Part shown: positions 44,186 through 56,150 of the stretch, piece after piece
How positions within the stretch are numbered: position 1 is the first letter of the stretch
How the letters are laid out: the number at the start of each line of letters is the position of its first letter
Origin: Rutpela maculata
Taxonomy: Eukaryota; Arthropoda; Insecta; Coleoptera; Cerambycidae
Assembly (NCBI GenBank): GCA_936432065.2
Contig: OW386290.2
Span: 138,395,677 to 138,459,676 of the forward strand
DNA length: 64,000 bases
Direction: 5' to 3'
The notes under the pieces: generated by a model
Seen by the model: the letters and a program-made list of their open reading frames with translations, nothing else
Databases searched by the model: none
Told to the model about the DNA's origin: nothing
Position numbers and translations under genes: made by a program

Positions 44186-45802
44186 TTTTCTGTGATATTA
44201 AATAAATAGAACAATTATTTATTTTTAGTTTCATACACTTACCATTTGTTAAAAATATGTAAAAATAAAGCTGGACTGTATTGGTAATGCTGAAAGTTAA
44301 AAACGGGAAAAATTAAATGCCACATTATGTTGTCTCGTTTTTGTAGGCACATATCTCTATTTGTTTGTCTAAATATTGTAATCTGAAATAACCTCTTCTT
44401 TGGTGTGATTTGTTATTTTAACAAAATGCGAACGTCTACAAATCTATATAACTAAATGAAAAAGCCAAATGCAAACTACTTAATCAATTTTGTGTACCTA
44501 CTTGGTGAATCATTTCACTCAGAAAAACAATAAATTCCTTATGTTTTAACTAAGACAAGACGCGTACATTTCGTGGTAAGCTTTAATTTTATTAAATTAA
44601 CTCCTCAACGATTTTAAATAAATGAGTAGGTATATGTTATAAGAAACATTTTTAAGGTTTAAATTGCGTGAATTTCAAGTTGTTTCTTTCCGAAAATTAT
44701 TCAGTATTATTATTATATTATAAAAATAGGTTTTCGTGACACGCAGTGTCATAACTTGGTAGATATCTAGCAACTAGTATATAATATATTTACCCAAAAT
44801 TTCAAGAAATGGTTATATTTTCGAATTTCTTGCTGCTTAATTGCTGGTAACTGAATGAGTTAATGATAAATTATTATCTATTAATCATCGGCAATATTCT
44901 GATATAATCTCTCCTTAAGCCCTATGATATAATGAAAAATTTTATAAAAAAAATTATACAAAGTACAGCTTAAAATGTCAACGTTTCAATCGTCTTGAAA
45001 TGATTGAAACGTTATTTTATGTTGTGTATTTCGCACCAAGTTTTGTATAAATTTTGAAGCCATCATATCATACGTCCATTATAAACAAAAATATAGAATT
45101 TTATGAAAAACTTCTGGACATTTATACGTTATAAATTGAATGCATCCAAAAACTACTCTTAAAATATAAGCAGTTTAAAATTGCATTTTTATTTAAACAC
45201 TTTAAACTTAATTATGATGAATAAATATTTGGCAAGTCAAGTTAATTTAATCAAACATTTGCCAATTTAATATTTTATGTGCCTCAATTTTAAAAGTATT
45301 AACATTTGAAAGCAATATTGTGTCATTCATTTATTGTATACATATAAATCAATTATTAATTCCGCAAAGCGCAGTTCATAATTTAATTTAATATTAATTG
45401 TTACTTGTTCAGGTTTTAATCATTTAAATATTAAATTTGTAAAGCGACGTGAATATATAAATAGCAGTGCAAATATTGAACTGAATTTAAACGAAATAGA
45501 GCAATGGATGTACTAATTATTCTGTTTTACTCGAGGCTTTTGTTAGTTGACGTAGTTTGCATCTATATACTGTTATTATAAATATACGAGTGTAGTCATT
45601 TTACGACAAAAAATTCTCTAACATAGAAAACATATTACACGATTGCAATAATTCGGACCCCAGTGTCCGAAAGCAGGTGGTCGAAATAACTTTAAAATAA
45701 AAATGACTTTAAAATAAAAATAATCTCCACATTGAAAATATCTTGGTTGTGGTTGTTCTCAAATAGGGCAGAAACTGCGCAACACTCAATCGGTTCTGGT
45801 AT
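44186..45802. other. No gene; perfect 13-bp-stem hairpin at 44980-45013
   Basis: AT-rich DNA. aacgtttcaatc (44980-44991) and gattgaaacgtt (45002-45013) form a short hairpin with a 10-nt loop. Nothing else is supported. Confidence 0.5.
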
Positions 45803-46282
45803 TGTCACAGACTAAAACAAATCAGATATTTCACTTATGACGTATCATGGTTTAGATAATAAATCAACTCCCAGCAGGTACCAATTTGTGTCGTGATCTG
45901 CGCATTGTCCAATCAGTCTTAACCAGCGAGTATAGTCACAGGAGGGACCTTATGATGCGTAAAGTAACCTAATAAATACTCAAAAAACCACTTAAATGTA
46001 TAACAGTAACAACTCTAACCTTCAATATAATACACCACATTCCAAAATAATTAATATCACCGGTGGAGCTGTTGACTACTTCCGTCTCTGAGATTTCAGT
46101 ACTAAATACTCGCTCCTGTGAGTTTATACTCGCTGGTCTTAACTTCCATGTCAACCGCAAGATTTCTCTGTTTATGTCTTCTGCGCAGAATCCTGGCAGG
46201 TATACGTCACATCACAAAAAATGAAACTTGTAACATAGGGAATACTATTGAGTGAAACATCTGATTTGTTTTAGTCTGTGGT
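45803..46282. mobile_element. Foldback MITE, about 480 bp
   Basis: Outer pair: tgtcacagactaaaacaaat (45804-45823) with atttgttttagtctgtgg (46264-46281). Inner pair: ttaaccagcgagtatagtca (about 45917-45936) with its complement at 46113-46142, next to the shared caggag/ctcctg. The middle carries no coding sequence. Confidence 0.72.
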
Positions 46283-46340
46283 ATTGTTTCTCCCACCACG
46301 GCAAAGTTTCAACTCTTGAAGAGTTACCAACAACAAGCCA

Positions 46341-46871
46341 GTCAATTGACGATTTGCACGAAAGAAAGTTTGGTTAAAAGTGTCGAGATTGGTATCACTG
46401 TAATTCACTGCACATGTTGACCAACTCGTCTAATTTCCAAACTTTGCAACCTATAATATAATAATCATAACATTGTTTTCATTATCTTTAATGTTCAACC
46501 TACTTCCATTGAATATAAATTATCTTTATTAGGTTGTTTCGTAGTCTACAATATTTAAAAAATGTCGAATTATGAAATTTGTCAAACACTGTTTCCAACT
46601 CTCAGTTTAGAACAGTTGGCAGCAGTGATTGACAAATTGCATAATTCGACATTTTTTAAATATTGTAGATTACTAAACAACCTAATAAAGATGATTTATA
46701 TTCAATGGAAGTAGGTTTAACATTAATGATAATGAAAACAATGTTATGATTATTATATTATAGGTATTTAATTGTTGCAAAGTTTGGAAATTAGACGAGT
46801 TGGTCAACATGTTTATACTGTGCGCCATGACACTTTTTACAAACCTTTCTTTCGTGCAAATCGTCAATTGA
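46341..46871. mobile_element. Foldback palindrome, about 530 bp
   Basis: Starts gtcaattgacgatttgcacg and ends in the complement cgtgcaaatcgtcaattga. Arms of about 250 bp include acttccattgaatataaatt/ tttatattcaatggaagt and aaaaaatgtcgaattatg/ cataattcgacatttttt. The centre is near 46605. Nothing coding. Confidence 0.82.
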
Positions 46872-47300
46872 ATTGCATATTTTGGGAGCTTTGTTTGTAA
46901 CATATTCTTACATGGATGAGAAGCTCGATCCGAAAAGTCGCATAAATTTTTCCTTCTACTGACGGGTTAGTGCCAAATTATAATTGTAAGAAATATTCAG
47001 TAAGTTCATACCCAGTTCAATAACATGCTGTTCTTTTTGTACATGCCGCAGTATCCGAGAATAGTACCAAAAGGCCTCGCAAAAGGCGTCCGATATGTAA
47101 TAAAATTGTCACAAGTAATGCTTTATAAAAAAAAATTATTTTAATGGTAAATGCTTGGTAAAAAGTACATATTATAAAATATTATTTTGGGTATTCAGCA
47201 GATAACTTTCAAAGAAACCACAAGGACTGTTAACTACACAGGAGAGCTCATCTCCATAAGCGAAACGTTACCCATCCCCCCACTCTATTTGGACCGTTTC

Positions 47301-47936
47301 GCAGTGGCACAAATCGTGATTTTTTCGTTCAAAATTATCTAGAGCACTTGTTTCGCAATCGATTGGGATAATTTTTTATTTAATTTCCAAAAAACGTAAG
47401 AGCCGATTTAAAAAAATATTTCATTTTCTATCATTTTTAAGCATTTTATAGCCGTCATTGATTTCGCCATCTTGCAGGTTCGTTTATGACAATTTGGATA
47501 TCAGATTCGTAATCAGCGACCTCAAAAATCTCTGAGTACTAAGATTTATGTAAATTGGATAAGAAAAAAGTTTTTATTGGTAAATTTTATTAAACACACG
47601 ATCCACCGGCTGGGAGCCAGCCTTGTCGGCATGCTTTGAACTCATTCGAAGATAATTGGAATTCCAGCGGACCAGTTCACTTTTACGAATGAGTTCAAAG
47701 CATGCCGACAAGGCTGGCTCCTGCCGCTGGATCGTGTGTAGACCCTTTCAGATTTAAATAAAAAATGGCCGTTTTGGCTAAGCTCAATAATTTTGGTTAG
47801 CATAATTAGAAAATCGGCTCTCTTAAGTTTTTTGGAAATTAAATAACGAGTGTTTAAAAAAAAATCATCCGAATCGGTTGCGAAACAAGTGCTCTAGATA
47901 ATTTTGAACAAAAAAATCACGATTCGTGCCACTGTG
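47301..47936. mobile_element. Foldback element containing a second hairpin
   Basis: Outer arms 47301-47420 and 47812-47936 are complementary (gcagtggcacaaatcgtgat at the left end, atcacgattcgtgccactgt at the right). The interior contains a GC-rich hairpin (47594-47739) and, at 47498-47563, the dispersed phrase cagattcgtaatcagcgacc. Confidence 0.82.
47594..47739. repeat. GC-rich near-perfect hairpin, 54-bp arms
   Basis: Left arm acacacgatccaccggctgg... to ...gaactcattcg (47594-47648); right arm cgaatgagttcaaagcatgc... to ...ctggatcgtgtgt (47686-47739). Arms differ at only a few positions, the loop is 37 nt, and the composition is much more GC-rich than the surroundings. It sits in the loop of a larger foldback. 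Confidence 0.88.
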
Positions 47937-48671
47937 AGTTTGTGATGTGTTAAACTGTTCATCTCTCAGTGCGTAGTTGATTGCGCGACGGGCTCTACGG
48001 CTACGATACAATAGGTACCCATATTTGTGTTTTGGTTTCTTTTCACTCTAAAAAAAAAAAAACAGGAATTTTTAGTTTACTGTTCATAAAATATCGAGAT
48101 CTGTTTAGCCAAAAAGAATAAAATAAAACATCATCCCACAAAATGTAACATCTATTTCAAAAAAGGACCGCTGGTGCGAGCAGCTAGCAAACCGAGACCG
48201 TTGTCGACGTCACAACCTAGCTAATCGCGTATGACCTTGGGGAAATAAATCCTTAGAGATAATCTATCCTGTGTAGTTAAGAGGAGACAACACCAATCAC
48301 ATAGGTTCATCGGTAAAGCTAAAGCTGAAGTGGGGTGAAGGGTAGGCAGTGTGGCTATTATAGGGCATCTGCACGTGACGTCACAGTTAACCTCAAAAAT
48401 ATGTGTTTCTTAAGGTTTAAGAGTATTTCGCAGCTGTTATTAAAATTTCTGCCTGATTTCCATATTTTCAACTAAAATCTAGTTCAGTGTAATGTTTATG
48501 AAGTTCTAATAAAATAGGACTCTTTTTGTAGGTTGGAAATCTAACCTGTAATTAGTAGTCTATTTTTATTAATCAACAATATTGAAAAATTATTTACGTG
48601 AATTTTTATTTGCTTGGAGCCAGTACGGCTCAAAGCTAAAAATGCGTATACAAACGTTAAAAAAGAGAATA

Positions 48672-49058
48672 AACTTGAAAAACTTAAATTTTAAGGTTAT
48701 GTTGGTTACATGATGCATATCCTGCTGTAGGTGACACCATCTATTAAAAAGCGCTATACTAAAAGTCTTGACTGGGAAAAGGCAGTTTTTAGCCAAATGG
48801 CTGGCGTTATTAAACTGAAAAAAGATATTCTTGTAAGTAAATGAATACTACACTTCAATTGAAGAAAGTTTTTAGCTAAAATTTGTTTATTACGAAGATT
48901 TCTCTTCACACATCGTAATAAACAAGCCGTTTAGCTAAAAACTGCTTTTTCCCAGTCGAGACTTTTAGTATAGTGCTTTTTAATAGATGGTGCCACCTAC
49001 AGCAATATCTGCATCACGTAACCAACACAACCTTAAATTTTAAGTTTTTCAAGTTTAT
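48672..49058. repeat. Palindrome, about 387 bp
   Basis: Arms of about 125 bp (48672-48800 and 48930-49058) with tcaagtttttcaaacttaaa-type ends, a caccatctattaaaaagcgc / gcttttaatagatggtgcc block and an inner gggaaaaggcagtttttagc / gctaaaaactgctttttccc pair. It sits between the left arm of the larger inverted repeat and the 5' end of the LINE. Confidence 0.82.
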
Positions 49059-49066
49059 CAAGTTTT

Positions 49067-50850
49067 CAATTCGGTTTTCAAGAGGGTCACTCAACACAGG
49101 ATGCTATAGCATACGTTACGCAAAAAATATATCAAAAGCTAGATAGTAGCGAACCTACAATTTGCATATTTGTTGACCTAGAGAAAGCGTTTCGACACGG
49201 TCAGTCATTCTAGATTATTAAACAAATTAGAACATTTAGGGTTTCGTGGTAATGCACTTAAATTAATGGAGAGTTACCTTTCAAACAGAGAACAATATGT
49301 ACAAATTGAGCAGTCACTAAGCCAACAAAGAATTGTAGAATATGGAGTGCCCCAAGGTACAGTTTTGGGACCTATACTGTTTAACCTCTATTTAAATGAT
49401 CTGTTGACATTACCATATAAAGGACCAATACTTAGTTTCGCGGATAACACAATCATTATGCATAGCGCAAAAACCTGGACACAATTAAAGCAAGTAATCG
49501 AAGAAGAATTTAAATTAATAAAGAATTGGTTCGATAAAAATCTACTAACCATCAGTTGCGAAAAAACTAAGTATCTTCCTTTTACATCATTTCAATCAAA
49601 CTTACCTAATCTTGGTCCATTACAAATTTATCCTGTAAAAATAAAAAAATAGAAATCGAAGAAGCCGAATATATTAAATACTTAGGAATAATAATTGATA
49701 AACATTTTAGATGGGATATGCAAGTAAACAACACTATAAAAAAAATAAGAACTTTACTTTCAAAATTTAAATACTTGAGACAATTTCTAGACTTACCACA
49801 GATGTGTGTGTGTTGTATTATGCTCTTATTCAATCTCAACTAACTTATGGCATTATTGGTTGGGGAGGAGTTAATAACAACTACCTAAAAAACTTAGAAA
49901 TTCTACAGAAACGCTTCTTAAAAATTATTTTCCAAAAAGATAACACCTATCCATCCAATAATTTATATAAAGAAGGCAAAATATTCGACATCAGGCAGCT
50001 TTACTGTCAAAGCATACTAATATTTCAATTCAAACATAAGAACGAATTAAAATATAAAACACATAGCCACGACACTAGACACAAGAATACCATTAGTGAG
50101 AGAATAAAGGCCAAAAAAACAATAGGAGAAAGAAGTTATAAATACCTGGCACCTAGAATATTTGATCTTCTTCCATTTGAAATAAAACATATAAACTCAC
50201 TAACAAAATATAAAACAAAAATAAAAGTATGGTTACAGGAAACTCCGCGAATGTTTATACATCAGATAATCGATTCAAAGAATATTTACCATTTATAAAA
50301 TTACAATACTTTGGCTTATATGCATTACCTAATTGACTCTTCCGTTCTGTATTAACTCTATAAAATAAAAAGTTCAAAATTTAGTTATAGTAAAATAAAT
50401 CTTTTCTATGTTCCTTTAACTTATTTAGATGTTACATTGTTAAATATGCATAAAACCTATACCTAGAAATACTAAGTACACCGAAATGTTTACTCCAACT
50501 CTAGTTTTAAGTTTATATTTTCTTGTTTTAATCAGTCACAAGCGCAAGAACAATGTTCTTTTAGTGAAATGATTGAATTCATCATTATATAAACTCTGCA
50601 TCACTTGGAGCTCGTAAATAAATATTTAATGTTAAATAATTAGGTGAATTATGTAAAAATATGTATGTGTGTATTATGTGTATTCAACCCACACACAAGT
50701 ACATCTGTACTTTCGTGGGTTCTACATGTTTATTTTTATACAAAATTATATTTAATACTAATTTATAAAAAATGTTAATTCTATGCTTTATACTAATTGT
50801 ATTATACTCTTATTTTTAAAAATAAACATTATATTATTATTATTATTATT
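49067..50850 (+). pseudogene. Non-LTR retrotransposon relic with mutated FADD (FADN)
   Basis: Begins inside reverse transcriptase: QFGFQEGHSTQDAIAYVTQK, then ICIFVDLEKAF. A one-base insertion (about 49194) is followed by LMESYLSNREQYVQIEQSLS, YGVPQGTVLGPILFNLYLND and SFADNTIIM. The normally invariant second Asp is Asn (aac at 49446-49448). The rest continues through YIKYLGIIIDKHFRWDM, frameshifts near 49650 and 49795, and LTYGIIGWGGVNNNYLKNLE to a C-terminal end WLQETPRMFIHQIIDSKNIY with a stop near 50298. The tail ends in an ATT run (about 50830-50850). Upstream endonuclease and ORF1 are missing. Motif order and the short-unit tail fit the CR1/Jockey group. Confidence 0.85.
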
Positions 50851-51262
50851 GTCATTTTTAATTATTGTATGCGCATTTTTAGCTTGGAGCCGTACTGGCT
50901 CCAAGAAAATATTTAAAAATTCACGTAAATAATTTTTCAATATTGTTGATTAATAAAAATAGACTGCTAATTACAGGTTAGATTTCCAACCTACAAAAAG
51001 AGTCCTATCTTATTAGGACAAAGTATTTAGAACTTCATAAGCATTACACTGAATTAAATTTTAGTTGAAAATACCGGAACCAGGCAGAAATTTTAATAAT
51101 AGCTGCATAATACTCTTAAATCTTAAGAAACACATATTTTTGAGGTTAGCTGTGACGTCACATGCAGATGCCCTATAAAAGCCACACTGCCTACCCTTCG
51201 TCCTACTTCAGCTTTATCTTTACCGATGAAACGTTGTGATTGGCGTTGTCTCCTCTTAACAG

Positions 51263-52394
51263 TCCTTGCGAAGTCTGTCATTTTAAGCGTGTCGTGAATC
51301 GCATGCGCGAAATCGAAAATTCAAGCCGTCCGGAGCATACGAAAAATGGTATTTTTTGACGTTTGGCAAAATAAACTTGGCCGTATTACACGAAAATTAT
51401 TATTCAATATTTCAGTATGAAAATTACGTTCTGCTTTGTGTCGCGGCCACTTCCATCCATTGTAATAACATGGAACCTAGTTTCCAATAAGTTTATGCCC
51501 TGTGGCTTCGAATTTTGCATTACCGTAAAATTACACGAGAAAAAAACACATTATCTTTTTACTTTTCGCAGACATGTCAGTGCACGTGCTAATAGGAGAG
51601 CAAACATGCAATATAAAATACAAATATTAGCTTGTTGAAGACCGTTATTCTTAACAAATAATCTTCTTGAGAGTAATTTAAACATTGCATAATGGCCGTT
51701 TCTTCGGCTGTTTATTGTTCAGCTTCAGAAAAAACTAATTGAATTGTACTCGAGAACTACAATAAGTTAAAGAAAATTAACCTTTCGCCGTGGTTCCGTT
51801 ACTTTCAATTAATTTTATGATTTAGGCACTTTGTTTTAATTAGTTCATAAATATTAATTAACCGGTAGTTTTTTTAAATACTACACCTGTAACTGTTAAT
51901 GAGACATTTGGCACAGTTGAAATATGCTGGGTGAAGCAATCAAATAGTTATTACCTTAAATATTTGATAGGTACAAGATGGTAAAAGCAATGGAAATAAT
52001 CTTCCAGCTGTCTGCAGTTCTGCCAAAGACTAATAATATAATATAAATAAAACATGATGTTCGAAACGAGAGCTGTTTCCTGAGAGACAAAATTCCAATT
52101 TTAAAATCTCGTCGTAGTTTTACGCATGCTAGCAGGTTAGCATACCTGGATCTCTGAGAAATTCCAGAGACGGTTTCTACGTAGATATATTATTATTGTA
52201 AACACCGAATGGAGCTGTCGACGTTGAACCGTCTTTTTCACAGTAAAAATGGATTTTTAATTATAGACACCAAAGTTTGACTCTAAAGCATTTAGAACAA
52301 ATATTACTAATATACTTACTTTTACACTGGCTGGTGATTAATTACAGGCACACAAAAAAAAAGTCGAGTACTAGAAGGCAGACCTATGTATTCC
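51263..52394. other. No gene seen
   Basis: AT-rich with a moderately GC-rich beginning (51280-51340). Random ORFs only. Confidence 0.45.
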
Positions 52395-52890
52395 CATGCA
52401 TTGTGACCCGTTGAACACGAATCCGATGTCCGCATTGCCGGATTGGCTCTTGTATTTTTCCTAACCCCAAAAAACACCCTAATACTGCCCGAAAAATCTC
52501 AAACTATTAAATAAAAAGCTTAAATAAGCTGACCACCATTTCCATACGTATTTTGGGGCGCTGAGACCGAATCTGAGGTCAGAGTTGGCCGATGAGTTAG
52601 GAATTTTGACATAACCTCAAAAAACACCTGAGGAATGTCCGAAAAATCTCAAACAACTAATTAGAAAGCTTAAATGAGCTGATCACTATATCTATACGTA
52701 ATTTGGGGCGCTGAATACGAGGTCAGAATTGGCCGATCAGTTAGGAATTTTGACATAACCTCAAAAAACACCTAAAAAACGCCCGAAAAATCCCAAACAA
52801 GTAAATAAAAAGCTTACATGAACTGGTCACTATATCTATACGTAATGTGGGACACTGAAACCGAATCCAAGGTCAGAATGTATGCGCGAC
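52395..52890 (+). repeat. Tandem array, period about 145-150 bp, 3+ units
   Basis: The anchor aagctta(a/c)at(a/g)a(g/a)ctg occurs at 52516, 52666 and 52810. Each unit then has tatacgtaatttggggcgct, ggtcagaattggccgat and cataacctcaaaaaacacct. The first unit is partial, starting about 52412, and degenerate traces run on to about 53050. It resembles, but is not identical to, the 140-bp array at 8085. Confidence 0.82.
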
Positions 52891-53514
52891 GATCGAATAT
52901 CTTGTAAAATCCATATTTAGGATGAAAACGTGCCCAAAGATGACTGAATCAGAGCCCGAAATTGACTTTGCTCTGCATAATATCTGAACATATAATTTCC
53001 GACGTATTTTCACGAGCTGAACACAATACCGTAGTCAGAATTAAAACGCAATCTGCAAACTTCATACAGAAATATCATTTTACTGGAAAATAACCTTTGC
53101 GCCTGTGACTTTTACGTCAAAGGATCAGTTTAGAAGAAAATACATGTGGCAGAGCATCCCAATAAGAAACAGAAAAATTAAGAAAATGCCACAACCAACA
53201 TTTAGACAATATCTCTTGCATATTTTTTGTTCTTTCAAAATCTGGAAAAAAATTGACAATTTTGTTACTCTCCATTTCAACCAAATAATGTGCGAAATAC
53301 TGGAGAAACCAACGTATTTTGAATTTCCCTAGTCTAAAGATTACGTCAAATAATAGTGAAATGGTAGAAATATGATCGTTACCGTCTTTTCTTTTGTTAG
53401 ACGAACAACTTGGTAATAATTTACATCGTTTCGCGTGTTTTAATGTTCCTTCAGTCTAATTTCTAGTGGTCTCCATGTCACACCCACGTTGAATTTTCAT
53501 TCGTCATTTCAATC

Positions 53515-54775
53515 AAATAATGCATGAACTAGATACCGTTGGAGTGATGCAGGAATCGATAAATCAAGGCATCCTACATGAGGATTGGAAAATTGCCAGT
53601 GTCACTCCAATTTTTAAAAGAGGCGATAAACTCTCCAACCACAACTACCGCCCCATTAGTTTAACCTCTGTGCTTTGTGAAGTTATAAAGAGAACCACGT
53701 GTGAAGAGCTAATTACCTTTTTAGTAGATAACTCCGTAATAACCGCACCATCAGCATGGGTTCTTACCAAGACATTTTGTCACCTCCAATTTAATCCAAG
53801 CCTGTAACGAGTGGGCTAAACAATTAGATAGCAGTCAATTTACTGACGTTTTGTACTCAGCCTAATGAAACTAAACTAAACATTTTTTTTCTTATTCCGG
53901 TTAGCGTAAACATTTTTTTTCTTATTCGGAATTTTCGTCTGCCGGCGTAACTGGGGTATGTGAAGTACATATACTAACTACCTATGCGGACAGATATCGA
54001 TAATCATTCGATTTAAAAATAAATGCCCCCCCCCCCTCCCTATCCCCCCACCATACCAAAAAGTTCCAGAGGGAAAAAATTTTTGTATTTATATGGTCTC
54101 TTCGATTACCGACTGGCAGACGGTAACCACTCGTCGTCGAATTTGCACGCTATTTTCTATACTAATACAAGTATTAGAGCGAATTGATCTGGGTGTCACC
54201 ATCGCAGATAAGTTATCATGTCGCGCACATGTTACGAAAGTCGTCAGCAAAGTCAGTCAAATTTTGTACATAATTAGAAATCCCTTTCATGATTTGAGTG
54301 TCAACTCATTCCTAAATTTTACAATGCCCATATTCGTCCTCACCTTGTGTTTGCAGTCATTACATAGTGACCCCTGCTTAAGCAGGATATAAATAGGCTG
54401 GAAGGCGTGCAAAAAAGAGCAACAAAGCTGGCTCGGGGTTTAAAAAATCTGTCATATGAAGAAAGGCTTTTCCAACTCAACCTCACATCATTAGAAGCTC
54501 GTCGGCAGCGCGATGATTTAATTGCCACCTACAGAATTCTGCACGGGAAGTTTTTTTGCCACCAAGACTTATTTGAGCTTAACACCACAGTCTTCTAAGA
54601 GAACATAGTTTTAAATTACACAAAGAAAACTTCCAAACCGCTATAAGAAAGCACTTCCTGTTCAATCGAGTTTTTGACCAATGGAACTCACTACCTGAAA
54701 ATGTAATCGCCGCACCATCGCTGAACTCTTTCAAGGGACGCCTTGACCAATATTACTGGAACATTCATATTTGAG
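53515..54775 (+). pseudogene. CR1/Jockey-group retrotransposon relic with internal gap
   Basis: The start reads ESINQGILHEDWKIASVTPI, then FKRGDKLSNHNYRPISLTSV (RT fingers). A frame change is followed by NLIQACNEWAKQLDSSQFTD and VLYS just before the first catalytic Asp block, where homology stops near 53868. About 240 bp of unrelated sequence follows, with a doubled cattttttttcttattc. The palm and YADD are absent. It resumes with DLGVTIADKLSCRAHVTKVV, IIRNPFHDLSVNSFL, VQKRATKLARGLKNLSYEER, LFQLNLTSLEARRQRDDLIA and TYRILHGK. It ends WNSLPENVIAAPSLNSFKGR to a stop at about 54773. The copy is inactive. Confidence 0.85.
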
Positions 54776-54802
54776 TTATTGTGGTGTTGATATTTTATTC
54801 AG

Positions 54803-55457
54803 AATGTTATTTTTCTGTCATGTATTTCTAATGCGTTATATCAGAATATTTTTAGGAGTTTATTAATGTTTTTTTTTAATAATATTTGCAGACATTTAAT
54901 GTAATTTTTCTTTTTCTCCAGAGTAGTACAAGCCTTTAGCTTCTACACTTATAAATTTAATAATGATAATAATAATAATTTCTAAATAAATCTTAAAATC
55001 AGCTACATACACTTTCTTCCATTGTTCTGGGAAAAAAAAATCAACAAATAAAAAAAAACGAAAAAACAAATGATTCAATAGACGTTTTTTATGTTAACAG
55101 TTATTGTTATTACAAACGCAGCGACCTGGCAATGTTATTTTTCTGTCATGTATTTCTAATGCGTTATATCAGAATATTTTTAGGAGTTTATTAATGTTTT
55201 TTTTTTAATAATATTTGCAGACATTTAATGTAATTTTTCTTTTTCTCCAGAGTAGTACAAGCCTTTAGCTTCTACACTTATAAATTTAATAATGATAATA
55301 ATAATAATTTCTAAATAAATCTTAAAATCAGCTACATACACTTTCTTCCATTGTTCTGGGAAAAAAAATCAACAAATAAAAAAAACGAAAAAACAAATGA
55401 TTCAATAGACGTTTTTTATGTTAACAGTTATTGTTATTACAAACGCAGCGACCTGGC
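54803..55457 (+). repeat. 328-bp near-identical direct tandem duplication
   Basis: Unit 1 (54803-55130) and unit 2 (55131-55457) start with aatgttatttttctgtcatg and end with acaaacgcagcgacctggc. The only differences I see are one-base changes in three homopolymer runs (T, A, A). The first unit is the 3' untranslated sequence of the preceding retrotransposon relic. It is either a recent duplication or an assembly artefact. Confidence 0.92.
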
Positions 55458-55499
55458 GTCTGACAGTTGTATTTTTGGCATCTATGGTATCTATCTATT

Positions 55500-56150
55500 T
55501 TTGGTATCTATGCTTAATCTGGACAAGATACTGATGTACAACACTCACATCAACGGACTATACGGAAAGTCTACTCCATGTCCAGGAGCCTGTATCTGCT
55601 TCTGACCAGGACTAAATAGGACTAATAAAAAATTGTAATACACGATGGTGATCAGCCCGGCCATCACATACGCGGCGCCGGTGTGGTGTAGCATCCCGGC
55701 CACGACAATGAGAAAACTTCGTGTTCTAGAACACAAATTTATGCGCCTCATTTCTGATTCGGGCAGATGCACCTCACTCAGAGATCTGTACGCCCGCTGT
55801 AACGACATAACTTTACTAGCGGACTACGTTCAACAGATTTCACAAAAATTTTACGAATTCAAACTGGGCGATAGTCCGCTAACCCACAACATAACACACA
55901 TCAGACAGCATAATGCAATTCTATTTAATTTGAAACACCCATTACCATACCAGACGTTGCCTATTTTCAGGCAACTTCCACCTTAGCCAACTTCTTCACT
56001 ATTATAATCTACCTTTATTCTATCTTTATCCTCACCTATCAACTTTATAATCTTAATCCCCTCTGCATTCTTTTTCTGTTTGTGTGTATGTGTTTGGTCT
56101 GATGGCACTGGTTTAAACCAACTAGCCAGTCTCTTTATACATGAATACAT
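55500..56150 (+). pseudogene. Jockey-like retrotransposon relic, C-terminal RT end
   Basis: Starting in another frame with KVYSMSRSLYLLLTRTK (about 55566-55616), it moves to MVISPAITYAAPVWCSIPAT (55645 on). Then come MRKLRVLEHKFMRLISDSGR, LYARCNDITLLADYVQQISQ, KFYEFKLGDSPLTHNITHIR and LPYQTLPIFRQLPP to a stop at 55986. This is the region C-terminal to the RT in Jockey-group elements, where 'ITYAAPVWCS' is typical. About 160 bp of 3' untranslated sequence follow. Everything upstream of the thumb is missing. Confidence 0.8.

Larger units (their letters stand above)
48275..51262. mobile_element. Large inverted-repeat element enclosing a palindrome and a LINE
   Basis: Left arm 48275-48650 and right arm 50868-51262 are inverted copies at about 85-90%. 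They share gtctcctcttaa, cccttcgtcctacttcagct, gcatctgc(a)cgtgacgtcac and aaagctaaaaatgcgtat-type landmarks. The loop contains a 387-bp palindrome (48672-49058) and a retrotransposon relic (49067-50850). The arms alone are non-coding. Confidence 0.82.
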
